Source of the DNA: Hydrocarboniphaga daqingensis
Lineage (GTDB): Bacteria > Pseudomonadota > Gammaproteobacteria > Nevskiales > Nevskiaceae
Assembly: GCF_900129825.1 (NCBI RefSeq)
Contig: NZ_FQWZ01000004.1
Location: 379,354-443,353, forward strand
Direction: 5' to 3'
DNA: 64,000 nt
Under the pieces are notes generated by a model that saw only the letters and a list, made by a program, of their open reading frames with translations, was not told where the DNA came from and searched no databases. A program made the translations under genes and the position numbers. The stretch's first letter is position 1. Each line of letters starts with the position of its first letter. This document shows, piece by piece, positions 61,092 to 64,000 of the stretch.

Positions 61092-62471
61092 AACGACGCG
61101 CATCTGGCGCGTATCGGCAAGTCCGGATGCTTGCTCCAGTTCGCTCAGCGCTTCGCCGGCATGGACGGCCAAGCGCTGGGCGCTGGGTACGCTGTTGCGG
61201 CATGCAGTGAAACCCAGCGTCACTGTTTGCGCGTAACGCACCGCGGTGATCGACAGCGCTTGGCCGCGCAGCAGCAGGCCTTGAGGATAGACCCCGTCCA
61301 GTTCCGCGCCGTCGAGATAGCGCGGCTGTTGCGACAACGTCGTTTGATTGACGATCAGATTGAACAGCGGGGGCAGTCGGGTTGCGGTGCCGGTGGTCTG
61401 GGTCAGCACCAGCGGGGCGGCCATCAGTGCGTTGTACTGCTGCCGCGCCGCCTTCGACATTCGCCGTAAGTGGCGCATTCCAGCTCGATGTGACCGATTG
61501 ATCGCGACAAGCCTGGCGATGGGGTCGTGCAGCTGGGTTTCGAGATCGACGATCAGTCCGCCGGTCTGACGATGCTCATCGATGCTCACGCGACGCAGTG
61601 CAACCAGTGATAGCGGGGGCAGTGCCTCCATCTCCAGCAGATACAGCCGCAGTGCGCCGCCAATCGTCGCCATGACGACGTCATCGACGGCAACGTGGCA
61701 GGTTTTTGCCAGCCGCTCGAGTCGGTCCAGTGCAAAGGTCTGCGTCGCAAATCGTCTCTGGCTGCCCGTCATGCCGTTGAGGGCCGTACTCGGCGCCTTG
61801 AACAAGCCGCTGATGCTGCCGTTCGGATATTCCTGCGTGGCGCGCGCCAAGCAGTGGTAGAGCTCTGGAACCGCGCGCAACTGCGCGCGCACGCCCTTCA
61901 AGGCGCTGAGCGCCGCGTGCACAGGAGACGTGATGATCGAACGCTGCGGCCAAGGCTGGGCCGCGGCCCACGGCGGCGGCTGATGTTCGTTCGAGTCGTC
62001 GACGGACATCCACCGATGCAGCAGATCCCGGCACTGTTCGTCGTTCGCGACCGCGCGGTGAAGCTTGAGATAAACGGCGAAACGACCTTGCGGGAGGCCT
62101 TCGATGACGTGGCATTCCCACGGTGGGCGCCGCAAGTCCAGTGGGTGCGAGTGCAGGCGTGATATCAGCACGCCGAGTTCCCGCTCACCGCCAGGGTGGG
62201 GCAGGGCCGAGTGGCGCAGGTGGTAGTCGAGGTCGATGTGCGTCGCCGTCCGTCCCGGCCTGATGATTCGGCCGATCGCGGTGGCGGGCAGTACGACATT
62301 GAACGGCGCCACGCTGGGGGGATAGCTGCGCCAACGCGCGACACGTTGCTGCAGCGCGCTCTCGGATGAAGCGTCGTTGGTCCGAAACGTCAGCAGCATG
62401 CCGACATGCATCGGTGTATCGATGGATTCCATGCCGAGCAGGCAGGCGTCGAGCAGGCTGAAGCGCTTCAT
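61047..62471 (-). CDS. WS/DGAT-family acyltransferase-like protein with degenerate active site
   Basis: 474 residues. MKRFSLLDACLLGMESIDTP, then PLDLRRPPWECHVIEGLPQG and VDDVVMATIGGALRLYLLEM match the wax ester synthase/diacylglycerol acyltransferase family. The catalytic HHxxxDG motif reads LHRAVAN (codons near 62040-62065), so only the second His remains. Such divergent members may lack wax or triglyceride synthesis and serve other acyl transfers. The C-terminal domain is present in full. Its end overlaps the serine hydrolase by 45 bp. Context suggests lipid metabolism. Confidence 0.87.
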   Translation of the reverse strand: MKRFSLLDACLLGMESIDTPMHVGMLLTFRTNDASSESALQQRVARWRSYPPSVAPFNVVLPATAIGRIIRPGRTATHIDLDYHLRHSALPHPGGERELGVLISRLHSHPLDLRRPPWECHVIEGLPQGRFAVYLKLHRAVANDEQCRDLLHRWMSVDDSNEHQPPPWAAAQPWPQRSIITSPVHAALSALKGVRAQLRAVPELYHCLARATQEYPNGSISGLFKAPSTALNGMTGSQRRFATQTFALDRLERLAKTCHVAVDDVVMATIGGALRLYLLEMEALPPLSLVALRRVSIDEHRQTGGLIVDLETQLHDPIARLVAINRSHRAGMRHLRRMSKAARQQYNALMAAPLVLTQTTGTATRLPPLFNLIVNQTTLSQQPRYLDGAELDGVYPQGLLLRGQALSITAVRYAQTVTLGFTACRNSVPSAQRLAVHAGEALSELEQASGLADTRQMRVVSIHTATRARNRTTG

Positions 62472-62614
62472 CGGTTGCCGATGCCCTTCGAATGAGATGT
62501 CAGGCGCGAAGCCTACACCGGCAGCGGCGGCTCGAGGCGAGTCACTTGCGCGGCACGCCGTGATGATGGTGCCTTGCGAAGGAGCAGGCCGTAGAGGTCG
62601 ACCTGCTGAAAAGA

Positions 62615-62690
62615 TGGCGTTCCCACGGGGATTCGAACCCCGGTTACATCCGTGAAAGGGACGTGTCCTAGGCCTCTAGACGATGGGAAC
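62615..62690 (-). tRNA. tRNA-Glu (anticodon TTC)
   Basis: Reading the minus strand, a 76-nt cloverleaf starts GTTCCCATCGTC and ends with GGGAACG followed by an encoded CCA. The seven-base acceptor pairs fully. The anticodon arm CGTCC-CTTTCAC-GGATG gives anticodon TTC, and the T-loop is GTTCGAATC. It lies 14 bp after tRNA-Ala on the same strand. Confidence 0.97.
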
Positions 62691-62704
62691 GTCGTTGAAA
62701 ACTT

Positions 62705-62780
62705 TGGTGGAGCTAGTCGGGATCGAACCGACGACCTCCTGCATGCCATGCAGGCGCTCTCCCAGCTGAGCTATAGCCCC
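62705..62780 (-). tRNA. tRNA-Ala (anticodon GGC)
   Basis: Reading the minus strand, a 76-nt cloverleaf starts GGGGCTATAGCTCAGC and ends AGCTCCA-CCA with the CCA encoded. The anticodon arm CCTGC-ATGGCAT-GCAGG gives anticodon GGC, and the T-loop is GTTCGATCC. It is the first gene of a two-tRNA unit with tRNA-Glu. Confidence 0.97.
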
Positions 62781-62796
62781 GTTTCCGAGGGCGCGC

Positions 62797-62826
62797 AGTA
62801 TAGGCGAGCTTGTTTCGGAATCACAA
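62797..62826 (-). promoter_or_regulatory. promoter of the tRNA-Ala/tRNA-Glu unit
   Basis: On the minus strand TTGTGA (62826-62821) and TATACT (62802-62797) are separated by 18 bp. A GC-rich discriminator GCGCGCCC follows, as in stringently controlled stable-RNA promoters. It ends about 15 bp before the tRNA-Ala 5' end, in the gap after the hmuV stop. Confidence 0.7.
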
Positions 62827-62842
62827 GCGTTTTTTCAAACTT

Positions 62843-63637
62843 TTATTTCAGCCTGCTGTTGGCGGTTTCGATGGCGCCGCCGGGAACAATCCAGCCTTGA
62901 TCGATGACGCGCAAATCGGTGTCGTAAAGCGTCGATAGTGCGGCCGAGGTGAGCACGTCGGCCGCCTTGCCTGAGCATTGAATGCGGCCCGTCTTGATCA
63001 GGGTGACATCGTCGGCATAGCAGCTCGCTTGATTCGGATCATGCAAGATCGCCAGCACGGCGCCGCCCTGGTCGACAAACTGCCGCAGTCGCCGAAGGCA
63101 GTGGTGCTGATGCGCAAGGTCGAGGTTCGCGGTCGGCTCGTCGAGCAGAAGATACGTCGTCGACGTTTCCTCGCCGCCGCTGAGTTGCGCCAGCACCCTC
63201 GCCAGTTGCGCACGTGCGCGCTCGCCGCCGGAAAGACTGGGATAGGCGCGGCTTGCCATCCCTGCAAGGCCCACCGAGTTCAGGCACTGCTCTACCAGTC
63301 GCGATTGCGCTTCGCCGGGCGCTTCGTCCCAGGGCAATCGCCCCAAGCGCACCACATCATCAACGCGCAGCGCAAAGCGCAGATTGTCGTGTTGCGGCAG
63401 TACCGCGCGTCGGCGTGCCAGCGCGGATAGCGGCCATGACGACAGTGCGACGCCGTCGAGCTGGGCTTTGCCTTCGTCTGGTTCACGGTCGCCGGCCAAG
63501 ATCTGCAGCAGCGTCGACTTGCCGGCCCCGTTAGGGCCCAGCAGCGCGTGAAATCGCCGTGGACGCAGTTGTATCGATACATCGTCCAGTAGTCGACGAC
63601 CGTCGCAACGCACGCCGACGTGAAGGGCTTCGAGCAT
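62843..63637 (-). CDS. hmuV: haemin ABC importer ATP-binding protein HmuV
   Basis: 264 residues from ATG 63637, two bases after the permease stop, with GAGGGC upstream. Walker A GPNGAGKSTLLQI, signature LSGGERARAQLARVL, Walker B TYLLLDEPTANLDLAHQHH and the Q-loop LPQHDNL are intact. The SGGEET insertion before Walker B is typical of HmuV, where it separates it from vitamin B12 and siderophore ATPases. It powers import of haem across the inner membrane with HmuU. Confidence 0.9.
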   Translation of the reverse strand: MLEALHVGVRCDGRRLLDDVSIQLRPRRFHALLGPNGAGKSTLLQILAGDREPDEGKAQLDGVALSSWPLSALARRRAVLPQHDNLRFALRVDDVVRLGRLPWDEAPGEAQSRLVEQCLNSVGLAGMASRAYPSLSGGERARAQLARVLAQLSGGEETSTTYLLLDEPTANLDLAHQHHCLRRLRQFVDQGGAVLAILHDPNQASCYADDVTLIKTGRIQCSGKAADVLTSAALSTLYDTDLRVIDQGWIVPGGAIETANSRLK

Positions 63638-63639
63638 CG

Positions 63640-64000
63640 CTACCAGCCCTCGACGCTGCCGCGATGCCGGAACAGCATCAGCAGAAAGAACGGGGCGCCG
63701 ATTGCTGCCGTCAGGATTCCGATCGGCAGCTCCTGCGGTGCCAGCAGCGTGCGCGATACAAGGTCGGCTGCGCTCATCAAGACGGCGCCGGCGAGCGCGG
63801 CCGCGGGCAACAGCGCTTGATGTCCCGGTCCCAGACGCATCCGGACCCAATGCGGTGCGAGCAGCCCGACAAATCCGATCAGCCCCGCCAGCGCGACGCA
63901 GCAGGCCACCGCCAGCACGATCGCCAACAACACGGATCGCTTGAGTCGCTCGACGTTCACGCCGAGATGACGAGCTTCGGCTTCGCCCAACAGCAGCGCA
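63640..64000 (-). CDS. hmuU: haemin ABC importer permease HmuU (FecCD family), partial
   Basis: The window cuts this gene on its 5' side; about 120 C-terminal residues are visible. LLLGEAEARHLGVNVERLKR, then LAGLIGFVGLLAPHWVRMRL and SRTLLAPQELPIGILTAAIG are the conserved C-terminal segments of FecCD/BtuC-type permeases, including the coupling helix that docks on the ATPase. It is two bases upstream of hmuV in the same operon. Confidence 0.9.
   Translation of the reverse strand, partial: ALLLGEAEARHLGVNVERLKRSVLLAIVLAVACCVALAGLIGFVGLLAPHWVRMRLGPGHQALLPAAALAGAVLMSAADLVSRTLLAPQELPIGILTAAIGAPFFLLMLFRHRGSVEGW

Overview
The window reads as one contiguous piece of a high-GC gammaproteobacterial chromosome. 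Genes are dense, with many 4-bp ATGA/GTGA start-stop overlaps. I see no insertion sequence, phage, integrase or CRISPR array. The mix of DUF1329 proteins, a WS/DGAT acyltransferase, an MMPL exporter with a LolA-like partner, a DUF3450/ExbB/ExbD/TonB operon, GreB and two AarF-type kinases suggests the Nevskiales/Solimonadaceae area. That placement is inference from gene content only.

Region 1 (1-25.7 kb) is a large exopolysaccharide (EPS) locus. The rightward operon 5908-18966 encodes, in order: an outer-membrane export protein, a chain-length protein, a BY-kinase-like ATPase, an O-antigen-polymerase-like protein, an acyltransferase-3, a HAD-UbiA fusion, two family-2 glycosyltransferases, a flippase, a JmjC/cupin-like protein and a FemAB/GNAT-like protein. 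A second block (21266-25740) has a priming sugar-phosphate transferase, an EpsL-like beta-barrel and an unusual fusion of a priming-enzyme N-terminus to a WecG/TagA glycosyltransferase. Diverging from the main operon is a single-module NRPS (C-A-T-TE) whose thioesterase has Cys in place of the nucleophilic Ser. It is followed by an AI-2E family transporter. A 4'-phosphopantetheinyl transferase, translationally coupled to a Crp/Fnr regulator, lies on the minus strand inside the locus. A second, closely related Crp/Fnr gene is cut by the left window edge. Together these suggest a regulated EPS pathway in which an aminoacyl or acyl-amino group is made by the NRPS.

Region 2 (25.7-30.4 kb) holds two divergent paralogous GH5 glycosidases, one a lipoprotein and one carrying three TIG/IPT repeats. 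A long imperfect palindrome lies between them. A PAS protein with a degenerate GGDEF domain follows.

Region 3 (30.4-42.5 kb) is mostly housekeeping and stress genes: a ZIP transporter, a MAPEG protein, a DUF1800/DUF1501 exported pair, an AarF kinase with a coupled 74-aa ORF and DUF429, an ars operon (arsR, arsC, acr3) with tandem operator-like repeats, DUF1275, Hsp20 and a COG0523 GTPase.

Region 4 (42.5-62.5 kb) is an envelope and lipid region. It contains a LolA-like protein with an MMPL exporter that carries a C-terminal cyclic-nucleotide-binding domain, an SDR, greB, a lipoprotein and a rhodanese. Next comes a TonB2-type operon (DUF3450, TtpC-like ExbB, ExbB, ExbD, TonB) whose last gene fuses TPRs to DUF1329. 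A stand-alone, apparently highly expressed DUF1329 gene, DUF2505, a serine hydrolase and a WS/DGAT-like protein complete it. The window ends with tRNA-Glu and tRNA-Ala genes and a haem ABC importer (hmuV and part of hmuU).
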